Shown one piece after another: positions 35,131 through 44,173 of a DNA stretch of 64,000 nt; within the stretch, counting starts at the first letter, position 1, and each line of letters opens with the position of its first letter. A program made the translations under genes and the position numbers. The notes under the pieces were generated by a model. It was given only the letters and a program-made list of their open reading frames with translations. It searched no databases and was not told the DNA's origin. Location of the stretch: the NCBI GenBank assembly GCA_964628195.1, contig CAZVPF010000012.1, forward strand, positions 1 through 64,000, read 5' to 3'. This stretch comes from CAZVPF01 sp964628195. Lineage in GTDB: Bacteria > Planctomycetota > Phycisphaerae > Sedimentisphaerales > Anaerohalosphaeraceae.

Positions 35131-36348
35131 ATGCCTGCCGAGATCAAAAATTTTAAGTACGCCGCAAAAGACGCAAACGGCAAAAAAATACAGGGAACAA
35201 AAAGAGCCCTCAGCAGCAGCGAGATACTTTCCTGGCTGAGCGAACAGAAGCTTACCCCCGTCTCGATCAAAGACATAAGCGCCGACGCGGTTAAAAAAGA
35301 CAGTTCCGGATCGGCTGCAAAAGGCTTCAAAAGCGGCGACCTCGCGGCCCTTTGCTGGCAGCTTTCGACAATGGTCGAAGGCGGAATACCTATTATAAGC
35401 GCGCTGGAAACAATCGCCGAAGATTCCGCCAACCCACGAATGAAAAAAATGCTCAAAAACATCTCCCAAAAAATGCAGAAAGGCGACATGTTCTCCGAGT
35501 GCATGTCAGGGTTCCCACGCGTATTCAACAAGCTCAGCTGCTCGATAATTACCGCCGGCGAAAGCAGCGGTAACCTCGCCCTGTCCCTCCAGAGGCTCGC
35601 ACAGTATTACGACAACCGGGACGAGTTCCAGAAAAAGGTCCGCGGCGCAATGGTCTACCCCGCATTCGTGTTCGTCTTCATTATTTTCATCGTCGCGTTT
35701 ATCATGACGTTCATCGTGCCGAGGTTCACCATAATATTCGACCTGCTCGGGGGCGATCTGCCTGCCTTTACAAAGGGCTTCATGGCCTTTTACGAATGGC
35801 TAAAGGCCAACATCCAGTATGTCCTCGCCGCCGTTTTACTCGCCGTCATAGCCGCCATCCTGGTAAACCGAACCCCAAAAGGCCACACATTTTTTTCAAA
35901 ATCCGTGCTCAAGGTGCCCCTGATCGGCAACATTATCTCACAGGCATTCGTCGTGGTCTTCTGTAGAACAATGTCAACACTGCTCGCATCGGGCATATCC
36001 ATCCTCGAGGTCTTCGACATACTCTCAAGCATGACCGGCAACGACATAATAAAACGCTCCATCTCCGACACAAAGCAGCACGTCGTCGAAGGATCAAACG
36101 TATCAGCCGGCCTCAGGTCCTCCGGCTTTTTCCCCCCAATGGTCGGCAAAATGGTCCAGGTCGGCGAGGAAAGCGGTTCGATAACAAAGGTCCTCGACCG
36201 CACAGCCGATTATTACGAGCGAAAAGTAAGCGCACTTATACAGGCTATGCTCACATTGCTCGAACCGGTAATGATCGTAACCGTAGGAGGCATCGTACTG
36301 GTGGTCCTGCTCGCTCTATACCTGCCCATATTCACAATGTCAGGGTAA
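35131..36348 (+). CDS. gspF: GspF/PilC-type inner-membrane platform protein
   Basis: A 405-aa platform protein partnering the upstream ATPase. It has two GspF domains (LCWQLSTMVEGGIPIISALE and FCRTMSTLLASGISILEVFD). Three membrane helices are seen: VYPAFVFVFIIFIVAFIMTF, YVLAAVLLAVIAAILV, and the C-terminal VMIVTVGGIVLVVLLALYLP. The N-terminal FKYAAKDANGKKIQGT is typical. It ends 24 bp from the convergent feoB. Confidence 0.94.
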   Translation: MPAEIKNFKYAAKDANGKKIQGTKRALSSSEILSWLSEQKLTPVSIKDISADAVKKDSSGSAAKGFKSGDLAALCWQLSTMVEGGIPIISALETIAEDSANPRMKKMLKNISQKMQKGDMFSECMSGFPRVFNKLSCSIITAGESSGNLALSLQRLAQYYDNRDEFQKKVRGAMVYPAFVFVFIIFIVAFIMTFIVPRFTIIFDLLGGDLPAFTKGFMAFYEWLKANIQYVLAAVLLAVIAAILVNRTPKGHTFFSKSVLKVPLIGNIISQAFVVVFCRTMSTLLASGISILEVFDILSSMTGNDIIKRSISDTKQHVVEGSNVSAGLRSSGFFPPMVGKMVQVGEESGSITKVLDRTADYYERKVSALIQAMLTLLEPVMIVTVGGIVLVVLLALYLPIFTMSG

Positions 36349-36372
36349 TAAGCCAATAAGCCTTTTTTAATT

Positions 36373-38451
36373 TCACCCCCCTACCAGCACCCCGAACTGG
36401 TACACCGCCACGGTTATTACATAAGCAACCGCCGTCAGACCCACGAACTGGAACAGCGCCCACTTCCACGAATTTGTCTCCCGCCTGCATATCGCAAGTG
36501 TCGCCACGCACGGAGCGCTGATAAGACAAAACAGCATCACGCAAAAACCCTGTAAAGGCGTATAATTCTGCTTAAGCTTGGCACGCAGCGTCTCAGAGCC
36601 CTCGTCCGCCTCGCCCACCGAGAACACGATGCCCATCTGCGCTACAAAAACCTCCTTCGCAGCAAGCGCCCCTATAAGCGCCGTGCCGATCCGGTAATCG
36701 AAACCCATCGGCCTGATAACCGGCTCCATAGCCCTGCCGATCCTCCCGGCGACCGAATGCTGAAGTTCCGCTCGTTGCTGCTGCTGTTCGCTCATGCCCG
36801 CAACAGCCTGCTCATCAGGCTTCGGGTAAGAAGTCATCGCCCAAAGCACGATGGAAATAACCAGTATCACAGTGCCGGCTTTTTTCAGATACAGCCAGCT
36901 CCGCTCCCACATGTGAGTCGCCAGCCCCTGCAGCGTCGGAACCCTGTAAGGCGGCAGTTCCATCAAAAACACACCCGTCTCGCCCCTGAATAATGTCTTG
37001 CGCAGCAAAAGCGAAAGCAGTATGGACAACCCGATCCCGATCATGTAAATCAGCCACATCATCAGCCCGTGCCATTGCGGCCGAAAAAACGCCGGTATAA
37101 TCAGCGCATAAATAGGCAGCCTCGCACCACAGCTCATAAGCGGCAAAACAAGGATCGTAGTCAGCCTGCTTTTGCGGTCGTCAAGAATCCGGGTGCCCAT
37201 TATCGCCGGCACCGTACAGCCGAACCCGATCATCATCGGAATAAAGCTTCGCCCGTGCAGTCCGATCTTCTTCATTATCCTGTCCATCAGAAACGCCGCA
37301 CGCGCCATGTACCCCGAATCCTCAAGAATCGCAATCGCCAGGAAAAGCAGCATAATATTCGGCAAAAACACAATCACTCCGCCCACACCACCGATTATCC
37401 CGTCTACAAGAAGAGACCTGAGCACACTCTCGGAACCCTCTTGCCAGAAACCGCTGATAAAACCGCCCAGCCAGCCGAAACCCGACTCGATCCAGCCCAT
37501 AAAAGGATCGCCAACCCAGAACGTCAGCTTGAAAACAAGGTACATCATCCCCAAAAAGATTGGCAGCCCCAGCGCCCGGTTCAGCATAACCTTATCGACA
37601 AGGTCGCTTAGCTGGTGCCGCTGCTGAACAGTATGCTTAACAGCCTCTTCATAAACACCGGACACAAAACCGTAGCGCTTCTCGGCAACGAGTATCTCCG
37701 GCCGATCGGAGTAAAGCCTCTCTATATGCCCAACGCTTTTTTCAACCTGCTCGAGCACTTCATTGTTGTGCCCAAGCTCAAGTATCTGCTCGTCCTGTTC
37801 GAGCAGCTTCAAACTAAGCCACCGTGTCCCGTATTTCTGCGTAAGTTTATGCTCCCGGCTGACAAGCGGCTGTATCTTCTCAAGCTCCTTTTCAATGTCA
37901 TTGCCGTAATGAACATGCGGCAATGGTTCCTGACTTTCGCCGCTTTCATCTGTCCCGGCCTTTTGGATTATCGCATCGAGCAGTTCGTTTATGCCCTTGT
38001 TTTTAGACGCCACACACAGAACAACGCCCGCATTGAAAAAACGCCCTATCTTTTCCGTATCGAAAGTAAGCCCCTGCTTTTCGGCTACGTCGGCCATATT
38101 AAGCACAAGAATAAGCGGCACATTAAGCTCAAGCAGTTGTGTCGAAAGGTAAAGGTTGCGCTCGAAATTCGACGCGTCAACGATATCAACCACAACATCG
38201 GGGTGCTCGTTTATTATAAAATCCCTCGCGACGATCTCCTCCACAGAATGCGCCGTCAGGCTGTAAGTCCCCGGCAGGTCGACAAAACGCATATCCCTGC
38301 CCTGGTAGCTGCGAAAACCCTCTTTCTTTTCCACGGTAACACCGGGATAGTTGCCAACATGCTGCCTTGCGCCGGTCAGCGCATTGAAAACCGTGGTCTT
38401 GCCGCTGTTAGGGTTACCCGCAAGGGCAACTGTTATTTTACTGCCGGACAT
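36373..38451 (-). CDS. feoB: Ferrous iron transporter FeoB
   Basis: A 692-aa Fe(II) importer. The N-terminal G domain has G1 GNPNSGKTTVFNALTG, G2 GVTVEKKEG, G3 DLPGTYSL and G4 NMADV, followed by a GDI-like helical part. The membrane part carries the paired Gate motifs (GCTVPAIMGTR, SCGARLPIYAL; ISAPCVATLAICRRE). No separate feoA exists in the window; a FeoA domain is instead fused to the DtxR-type regulator 45 bp upstream. Iron-controlled expression from the operator at 39284-39312 is inferred. Confidence 0.97.
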   Translation of the reverse strand: MSGSKITVALAGNPNSGKTTVFNALTGARQHVGNYPGVTVEKKEGFRSYQGRDMRFVDLPGTYSLTAHSVEEIVARDFIINEHPDVVVDIVDASNFERNLYLSTQLLELNVPLILVLNMADVAEKQGLTFDTEKIGRFFNAGVVLCVASKNKGINELLDAIIQKAGTDESGESQEPLPHVHYGNDIEKELEKIQPLVSREHKLTQKYGTRWLSLKLLEQDEQILELGHNNEVLEQVEKSVGHIERLYSDRPEILVAEKRYGFVSGVYEEAVKHTVQQRHQLSDLVDKVMLNRALGLPIFLGMMYLVFKLTFWVGDPFMGWIESGFGWLGGFISGFWQEGSESVLRSLLVDGIIGGVGGVIVFLPNIMLLFLAIAILEDSGYMARAAFLMDRIMKKIGLHGRSFIPMMIGFGCTVPAIMGTRILDDRKSRLTTILVLPLMSCGARLPIYALIIPAFFRPQWHGLMMWLIYMIGIGLSILLSLLLRKTLFRGETGVFLMELPPYRVPTLQGLATHMWERSWLYLKKAGTVILVISIVLWAMTSYPKPDEQAVAGMSEQQQQRAELQHSVAGRIGRAMEPVIRPMGFDYRIGTALIGALAAKEVFVAQMGIVFSVGEADEGSETLRAKLKQNYTPLQGFCVMLFCLISAPCVATLAICRRETNSWKWALFQFVGLTAVAYVITVAVYQFGVLVGG

Positions 38452-38496
38452 ACTGCTCCCTGCTCAAAATAAAATATGCTTATAAAGCTAAAAATA

Positions 38497-39255
38497 TTAT
38501 TGTGCTTCAACTTCTATGTTCCGGGCCTCGTCTTTCCTTAGAGAAAGATGATAACCCTTGACCTTGATTTCGATCGGGTCGCCCAGCGGAGCGACTCTTT
38601 CCACTTCGATAACCGAACCCCTGCTTACACCCATCTCAACAAGCCTCTTGGTAACCGAAGCTTTTTTATTGATCTTCTTGACCACACATTTTTTACCTAC
38701 TGGTATATCAAGCAGACTTACCGCTGAATGTGAATTCGAGATTCTCTCCTTTTCCATTTCCAGGCTCGTTATTCCCTTCTCTATGCAGCTTTTACAATTT
38801 TCTGTATCAGGCCTCTGATCCCTGCATTTTTCGTGGAAACTCTCGATCCATTCACCGCCGCACCTCGGACAAGCCTGAACAAACTCGCTGAACGAGATCA
38901 GCCTCTCCACAAGCTCATCAGGTATAACATGCTCCATCTGACAGGCCCCTTTTTCCGCCACTTTCGGTTTGGCTCCCAGAACATCCACAAAAAAATCCTT
39001 CAGTATCTCGTGCTTGCGAATAACCTCTTTTGCCTCCTCAAGACCTTTCTCGGTAAGTGTTATAACCTCGTAAGGCTGATAATTGATATGCTCGCTCCTG
39101 GCAAGAGACTGAAGCGCAGTGGTCACGGAACCGGCCTTGACACCCAGGTATCCGGCAATATCCTTGGCACGAACACCGCCCTTCTCAGAAACGATATTGT
39201 ATATCGCCTCAAGATAATCCTGCAAACTCGCACTCAATTTCCTTGTTTTCGTCAT
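38497..39255 (-). CDS. DtxR-family metalloregulator fused to FeoA domain, with Cys-rich insert
   Basis: A 252-aa regulator. Residues 5-65 are a DtxR winged helix (DYLEAIYNIV, DIAGYLGVKAGSVTTALQSL). Residues 70-125 are the metal-binding dimer domain (KHEILKDFF, C105, E108, H109). Residues 126-160 are an insert with Cys129, 132, 144, 154 and 157 (CPRC, CKSC), a likely zinc or Fe-S site. Residues 180-250 are an SH3-like FeoA domain (LLDIPVGKKCVV, LVEMGVSRGSVIEV). It is the first gene before feoB and lies behind a promoter with a palindrome in its spacer, so it probably represses itself and feoB when metal is bound; this is inference. Confidence 0.92.
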   Translation of the reverse strand: MTKTRKLSASLQDYLEAIYNIVSEKGGVRAKDIAGYLGVKAGSVTTALQSLARSEHINYQPYEVITLTEKGLEEAKEVIRKHEILKDFFVDVLGAKPKVAEKGACQMEHVIPDELVERLISFSEFVQACPRCGGEWIESFHEKCRDQRPDTENCKSCIEKGITSLEMEKERISNSHSAVSLLDIPVGKKCVVKKINKKASVTKRLVEMGVSRGSVIEVERVAPLGDPIEIKVKGYHLSLRKDEARNIEVEAQ

Positions 39256-39283
39256 AAAACCTGCCTTTCACTTAGCGCATACT

Positions 39284-39312
39284 AATATATTAAGGCTGGC
39301 CTTACTTGTCAA
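39284..39312 (-). promoter_or_regulatory. dtxR-feoB promoter with palindromic operator in the spacer
   Basis: On the minus strand TTGACA (39312-39307), a 17-bp spacer and TATATT (39289-39284) form a near-consensus promoter 28 bp before the regulator ATG. The spacer holds TAAGGC-TG-GCCTTA (39291-39304), a perfect 6+6 palindrome resembling DtxR/IdeR-type boxes (TTAGGNTNNNCTAA-like). Bound repressor would cover both promoter elements. Confidence 0.8.
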
Positions 39313-39430
39313 TACAAATCTCCGGCCTTTTGAAACATTTTTTTCAATGGAATTATTTCTTATTTGAAGTCAACCTCATATGTGCTACATTTAATATCTT
39401 AAAAGTTCCATCAAATTCAGGGAAGATAAA

Positions 39431-40000
39431 ATGACAGAATCGTCGCTTACAGTTCAGGACCAGAAAATCCTCTTAAAAATCGCCAGGGACACCATCAAAT
39501 TCACCCTCCACAACCGGAAGGCTCCTCAGCAAAGCGATGTCGCGGAAAACCTGACCGAACCGCTCAAATCCGAACGTGCCGCCTTTGTAACTCTCACCAT
39601 CGGAGGCATGTTAAGGGGCTGTATCGGAGATATCTTCCCTCGAGACCCCCTGTACATGTCCGTAATCCGCAACGCGGTGAACGCGGCATTTAATGACCCC
39701 CGCTTCCCGCAGCTCAGTCCCGCGGAGTTCGAAAGGATCGAAATAGAAATATCCGCCCTCACCCCGCCCCAAAAGGTCCGCGACTACTCCGAAATACGCA
39801 TCGGCACAGACGGCATCGTCCTTTCAAAAGGCCATGCAAAAGCGGTCTTCCTGCCCCAGGTCGCCCCCGAACAGGGCTGGAACCTCCAACAGACACTGAC
39901 TCACCTTGCAACAAAAGCGGGCCTCAGCCCGGAGGACTGGAAACACGGTGCCCAATTTGAAGTCTTCCAGGCCGAAGTATTCAACGAAGCTATTCTTTAG
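39431..40000 (+). CDS. AMMECR1-domain protein (AmmeMemoRadiSam system protein A family)
   Basis: A 189-aa protein of the AMMECR1 family: LKSERAAFVTLTIGGMLRGCIGD, SVIRNAVNAAFNDPRF, IEIEISALTPPQKV, KAVFLPQVAPEQGW. In bacteria and archaea this domain often occurs with Memo and radical SAM partners; neither is adjacent here. The biochemical function of the family is not firmly established. It stands alone between the divergent DtxR gene and the sensor kinase. Confidence 0.92.
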   Translation: MTESSLTVQDQKILLKIARDTIKFTLHNRKAPQQSDVAENLTEPLKSERAAFVTLTIGGMLRGCIGDIFPRDPLYMSVIRNAVNAAFNDPRFPQLSPAEFERIEIEISALTPPQKVRDYSEIRIGTDGIVLSKGHAKAVFLPQVAPEQGWNLQQTLTHLATKAGLSPEDWKHGAQFEVFQAEVFNEAIL

Positions 40001-40204
40001 TCCCTCATCGCCTTGCCCCCTCCTGCAGGGTCCCATAACTTAATCCATCCCCCGCTTATATTATTTTTTCCAAAATCAATTTCCCCCTCATTAGTGTTAT
40101 ATCCATGGTCGCTGTAAATAATCTTCTCCTTATTAAGACGCCCTCACAAAACCCCGATATTTATGCTATAGCGGGGGGTGCTGTGTAAATAAGCAAGGTT
40201 AAAG

Positions 40205-42979
40205 GTGACGGTATTGGATACGTATTTCATTAAAATCTTAACACAGGCTGCACCGGCTTTAGGCATAGCGTACAAATCTGATTCAATATCGGTCCCCCAC
40301 GTCCATCCGGACATTGCCATAATACTCGTGGTCACAGCCTTTGCGCTGATAGTTGTAAACATCATCTACCGCACTGTCAAAGAAAACGACATCCTCAGGC
40401 ACAAGGAAAAACTTGAAAAGCTTGTAAAAGATCGAACCGAATCGCTGCGGTCCTATAACAAAATGCTCGAGGAGGAACGAAAAAACCTCCAGGCCATCTT
40501 CGACACTGCAAGCGTAGGAATGGTCCTCGTAGACGCGAAGGGCCGTATAAAACGTGTCAACAATGTTATCACAAAACTGGCCGGCAAAAACCCATCCAAC
40601 TGCATAGGACTCGAACCGGGAAACCTTCTCGGCTGTATCAACTCAGGACGGGGACATGACATGTGCGGAAAATCCATGCCCTGCAGAAACTGTGTGATCC
40701 GAAAGACCTTTGAATCTGTAATTAAGACAAATCAGTCCAAACATAACATACAAACAAAAGCGTTCATTACCGTCAATGATATATATGAGGCCGTCTGGAT
40801 CGAACTCGGTTGTGACCCGGTAACTGTCAACGGCGAAAAACTTGCGCTTATGAGCCTGGCAAATATCACCGAGAGAAAAAACGCCGAGCTCGAACTTTCA
40901 AGATCGGAAAATCGTTTCCGCAGCCTTGTGGAAAACCTTCCTATCGGGTTGTACAGAAACACACCCGGACCCGAAGGAAAATTCATAACCGCAAACCCCG
41001 CAATCGTCAAAATGTTCGGCTGTGACAGCATCGATGAGTTTCTCGAAACACCGGTCAGCAGTCTATACTATTTCCCCGCCGACAGGGAAAAGTTTTCACA
41101 AACACTGCTCAAAAACGATAAAGTAATCGCCGAAGAGATCATGCTCAAGCGTAAAGACGGCACTGTCATGTGGGGCGCGGTGACAGCAAACGCAGTAAGG
41201 GACGACCGCGGAAACATTAAATACTTTGACGGACTTATACAGGACCTCAGCGAAAGAAAAAAAGCCGAAGAGGCCCTTAGCAGAAGAGAAGGCATCCTCG
41301 CTGCGGTTGCAAATGCAGCCGAAAAATTCCTCGGACCCAAAAGCTGGCATGAAAACATCGACGAAGTGCTAGAACAGATCGGAAGATCAACAGCCGCAGA
41401 CAGGGTAACAATTTATCACAGCAAAAACAGCGTTAAATCCGCCCATTGCCATGAATGGATAAACGGTTCTTCCTCCGGAAACTGCACGCCGGATGATTAC
41501 CAAACAAGGCTTGAGAACCGAAACAGCCTTAAAAAGCTCAATATGCTCTTGCAGAACAAACTCGTGGTAACCGGCTCTTTGTGCAAGTTTGATAATCTCG
41601 AAAAACAGTGCCTGGAAAATGAAAATATCAAATCAATACTCATGGCGCCGATATTTGTAGGCGGTCAGTACTACGGATTCGTCGAGTTCGATAACTTCGA
41701 CCATCAGCAAAAATGGTCAAAGTCGGAAATAGATGCCGTAAAAACAGCCGTTGAAATATTCAGCGCCGCAATAGGCAGAGAAAAAAATGAGGACAAACTC
41801 AAAAAGGCACACGCCTTTCAGCAGCAGCTTATATCTACCGCCGCAACGGGAATTTTCACCGTCGACACCGAAAAGCGTATAACGGATGTAAACGATGAAA
41901 TGTGCAATCTTACAGGCTTCACCAGGCAGGAACTTCTCGGACGACACTGCAGCGTACTCCGCGGCAAACCATGTATGGAAAAATGCGGGCTGTTCGGCGC
42001 GGATTCACCGCAAGCCGGCATATATAAGAAAAAATGCACTTTACTGACAAAAGACGACCGTGAATTGACGATTTTCAAAAATGCTTCTGTTTTGCGGGAC
42101 GAAAACGGCGAAATAACAGGAGGCGTCGAATCATTCGCCGATGTAACCGAGCTCGCCCAGTCAAATAAGCAAACAAATGAGATCAACAGGCAGCTCGAGC
42201 AGACTATCGAACGGGTCAATAACCTCGCCGAAGAAGCCCGCCTGGCAAATGAGTTCAAAAGCGAGTTTCTCGCGAACATGTCTCACGAACTGCGAACACC
42301 GCTGCACGGCATACTCAGCTTTGCCGGTTTTGGAATTAAGAAGATTGAAACCGCGGAAAAGAAAAAAATACTCGAATATTTCCACCGGATACAGGACAGC
42401 GGAAGGGTGTTGCTCAATTTGTTAAACGACCTGCTCGACCTCTCAAAGCTCGAAGCCAACAGGGTCGATTTCGACTTGAAACCGCATAGCCTATGCCGGC
42501 TGATAGACAACGTCGTTGAGGAGTTTACTGCACTTATCGATGAAAAAAAGCTCTATATCGAAAAGAAATGTTTCGATTATGAACTAACCCCCGAACTGGA
42601 CCAGGAAAAGATGAAACAGGTAATAAGAAACCTGTTCAGCAACGCTCTCAAATTCTCACCCGAAGGCGAAACCGTCGAGATACACGTCGAAAAACTCGGC
42701 AATCACGCGGTAGTTAAAATTTCCGACAGTGGCCCGGGCATACCCGAAGAGGAATTTGAAACCGTCTTCGACAAGTTCGTACAGTCGACAAAGACAAAAT
42801 CCGGCGCCGGCGGAACCGGCCTCGGCCTTGCGATTTGCAGGGAGATCATAAAGGCCCATAAGGGAAAGATAAAGGCAGGAAATAATGACAAAGGCGGGGC
42901 CTTGATGACTTTCGCCATACCTATGCAGGACCAGCCTAAAGACAAAAAAAATACAGAAGCATTAATGGACAAATGTTAA
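40205..42979 (+). CDS. Multi-PAS/GAF membrane sensor histidine kinase
   Basis: A 924-aa kinase starting at GTG with AAGG upstream. Domain order: membrane helix (36-56), coiled coil (58-95), PAS1 (~95-200), PAS2 (~230-355), GAF (~370-530), PAS3 (~545-660), coiled coil, HisKA with His694 in NMSHELRTPLHG, HATPase with N box RNLFSNALKFSPEG, and G boxes SDSGPGIPEE and GGTGLGLAICREI. PAS1 has Cys144, 154, 160 and 163 (MCGKSMPCRNC) and PAS3 has Cys582, 590 and 594 (HCSVLRGKPCMEKC), which could hold a metal or act in redox sensing. It is 10 bp before a response regulator-kinase. The gap 40001-40204 holds a CCCCG/CGGGG stem near 40172-40196 and no gene. Confidence 0.93.
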   Translation: MTVLDTYFIKILTQAAPALGIAYKSDSISVPHVHPDIAIILVVTAFALIVVNIIYRTVKENDILRHKEKLEKLVKDRTESLRSYNKMLEEERKNLQAIFDTASVGMVLVDAKGRIKRVNNVITKLAGKNPSNCIGLEPGNLLGCINSGRGHDMCGKSMPCRNCVIRKTFESVIKTNQSKHNIQTKAFITVNDIYEAVWIELGCDPVTVNGEKLALMSLANITERKNAELELSRSENRFRSLVENLPIGLYRNTPGPEGKFITANPAIVKMFGCDSIDEFLETPVSSLYYFPADREKFSQTLLKNDKVIAEEIMLKRKDGTVMWGAVTANAVRDDRGNIKYFDGLIQDLSERKKAEEALSRREGILAAVANAAEKFLGPKSWHENIDEVLEQIGRSTAADRVTIYHSKNSVKSAHCHEWINGSSSGNCTPDDYQTRLENRNSLKKLNMLLQNKLVVTGSLCKFDNLEKQCLENENIKSILMAPIFVGGQYYGFVEFDNFDHQQKWSKSEIDAVKTAVEIFSAAIGREKNEDKLKKAHAFQQQLISTAATGIFTVDTEKRITDVNDEMCNLTGFTRQELLGRHCSVLRGKPCMEKCGLFGADSPQAGIYKKKCTLLTKDDRELTIFKNASVLRDENGEITGGVESFADVTELAQSNKQTNEINRQLEQTIERVNNLAEEARLANEFKSEFLANMSHELRTPLHGILSFAGFGIKKIETAEKKKILEYFHRIQDSGRVLLNLLNDLLDLSKLEANRVDFDLKPHSLCRLIDNVVEEFTALIDEKKLYIEKKCFDYELTPELDQEKMKQVIRNLFSNALKFSPEGETVEIHVEKLGNHAVVKISDSGPGIPEEEFETVFDKFVQSTKTKSGAGGTGLGLAICREIIKAHKGKIKAGNNDKGGALMTFAIPMQDQPKDKKNTEALMDKC

Positions 42980-42989
42980 GAGGTGAAAG

Positions 42990-44072
42990 ATGCAGGCAAA
43001 GAAAAGAATACTCGCCATAGACGACAACGAAACAAATATATGTATCTTCCAGGAGATGCTTGAAGACGAATATATCCTTAAAACCGCAATGTCCGGCGAG
43101 GAAGCCCTCGAAGTCATAGAGGACTTCGCCCCCGACCTCGTACTGCTTGACATAATGATGCCCGGAATAGACGGCTATGCGGTCTGCCGCCAAATACGCG
43201 AAAACCCCGCGCTCCAACACATAAAAATTATCATGGTCTCGGCAAAGTCCATGGTCGCCGAACGACTGCTCGGTTACGAAATGGGAGCCGACGATTACAT
43301 AACAAAGCCCTTCGAGGAGGAGGAACTGATGGCCAAAATCAAGGTCTACCTCCGCCTGAAAAGCGAAGAAGAGGTCAACCAGCTTAAAACCGACCTGCTC
43401 TCCCTGCTGTGCCACGAAACAGGCACACCCTTAAATTCGCTGATATCCCCCGCCGAGATACTCTCATCCGACGACCCCGTTGACGATGAAATGCGCAAAG
43501 AGCTTGGAGCAATGATATATTCAGCGGCCAACAAGCTGCACGAGCTTTTTGAAAAAGTAACAAGACTAAGCGCCATCAAATCCGGCAAGTACGAATTCAA
43601 CATGCGCCAAACAGACGCAGGCACACTTACCCGCGAAAAATCTAAGCAGCTTGAAGATTACGCGTTAAAAAAAGAAGTGCAGCTTGAAACAGCGAACATC
43701 CCGGATGGCAAAGTTGTCTGTGACACAGAAGAATTGGGGTTTGTTATTCAAACGCTGATCAAAAACGCTGTAGATAACTGCCCCGGCGGCGGCAGGGTTT
43801 CAATATCAGCAGTCATTGAGGATGACAAATTTAATTTAACCGTAAACAACCCCGGCAAAACAATAAGCGACCAGTTTTTACCCAGGGTTTTTGACGAGTT
43901 CGCAAAAGACGACGTATCTCATCATCAAAACGGGACCGGCCTTAGCCTCGCGATATCGAAACAGATAATCAAACAGCACCAGGGGCGTATCGAAGTGACA
44001 AGCAGCGAAGGCGAGGGAACCTATTTCAGGTTCGAGATACCATTAAACATAAACGTACCGGCTGGAGTGTGA
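42990..44072 (+). CDS. Response regulator fused to histidine-kinase-like output
   Basis: A 360-aa protein. The receiver domain (1-120) has acidic Asp11/Asp12, phospho-acceptor Asp54 (LVLLDIMMPG), Ser84 and Lys105 (YITKPF). Residues ~130-200 are a HisKA-like helix pair with His141 in LLCHETGTPLNS. The HATPase domain follows (LIKNAVDNCPGG, VNNPGKTISDQF, GTGLSLAISKQII). It is probably the partner of the kinase 10 bp upstream, receiving phosphate at Asp54. There is no DNA-binding output, so signalling must go onward by phosphotransfer or protein contact; inference. Confidence 0.92.
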   Translation: MQAKKRILAIDDNETNICIFQEMLEDEYILKTAMSGEEALEVIEDFAPDLVLLDIMMPGIDGYAVCRQIRENPALQHIKIIMVSAKSMVAERLLGYEMGADDYITKPFEEEELMAKIKVYLRLKSEEEVNQLKTDLLSLLCHETGTPLNSLISPAEILSSDDPVDDEMRKELGAMIYSAANKLHELFEKVTRLSAIKSGKYEFNMRQTDAGTLTREKSKQLEDYALKKEVQLETANIPDGKVVCDTEELGFVIQTLIKNAVDNCPGGGRVSISAVIEDDKFNLTVNNPGKTISDQFLPRVFDEFAKDDVSHHQNGTGLSLAISKQIIKQHQGRIEVTSSEGEGTYFRFEIPLNINVPAGV

Positions 44073-44101
44073 GTAAGACACAGTTTTTCGAACGATTACA
44101 G

Positions 44102-44173
44102 TTGATTAATCCGGGCTTTTGCCGTATAAGTAAATAAGAATTATTGCTTTAATTACTTAAAGTGTGATACGGC
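44102..44173 (+). promoter_or_regulatory. Promoter with double inverted repeat abutting the GT2 start codon
   Basis: TTGATT (44102-44107), a 17-bp spacer and TATAAG (44125-44130) form a candidate promoter. GCCGTAT (44121-44127) is repeated inverted as ATACGGC (44167-44173), directly before ATG 44174. AAGTAA (44128-44133) is repeated as TTACTT (44153-44158). Because the left arm covers the -10, the symmetry more likely marks a DNA operator than an RNA hairpin. Confidence 0.5.

Noticed and set aside
36347..36368. Tandem AATAAGCC AATAAGCC followed by six T between gspF and feoB, considered as a terminator
   Set aside because: The two copies are direct, not inverted, so no stem forms.
40001..40204. 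Possible riboswitch before the sensor kinase
   Set aside because: Only one short CCCCG/CGGGG stem is visible; no known riboswitch core could be matched.
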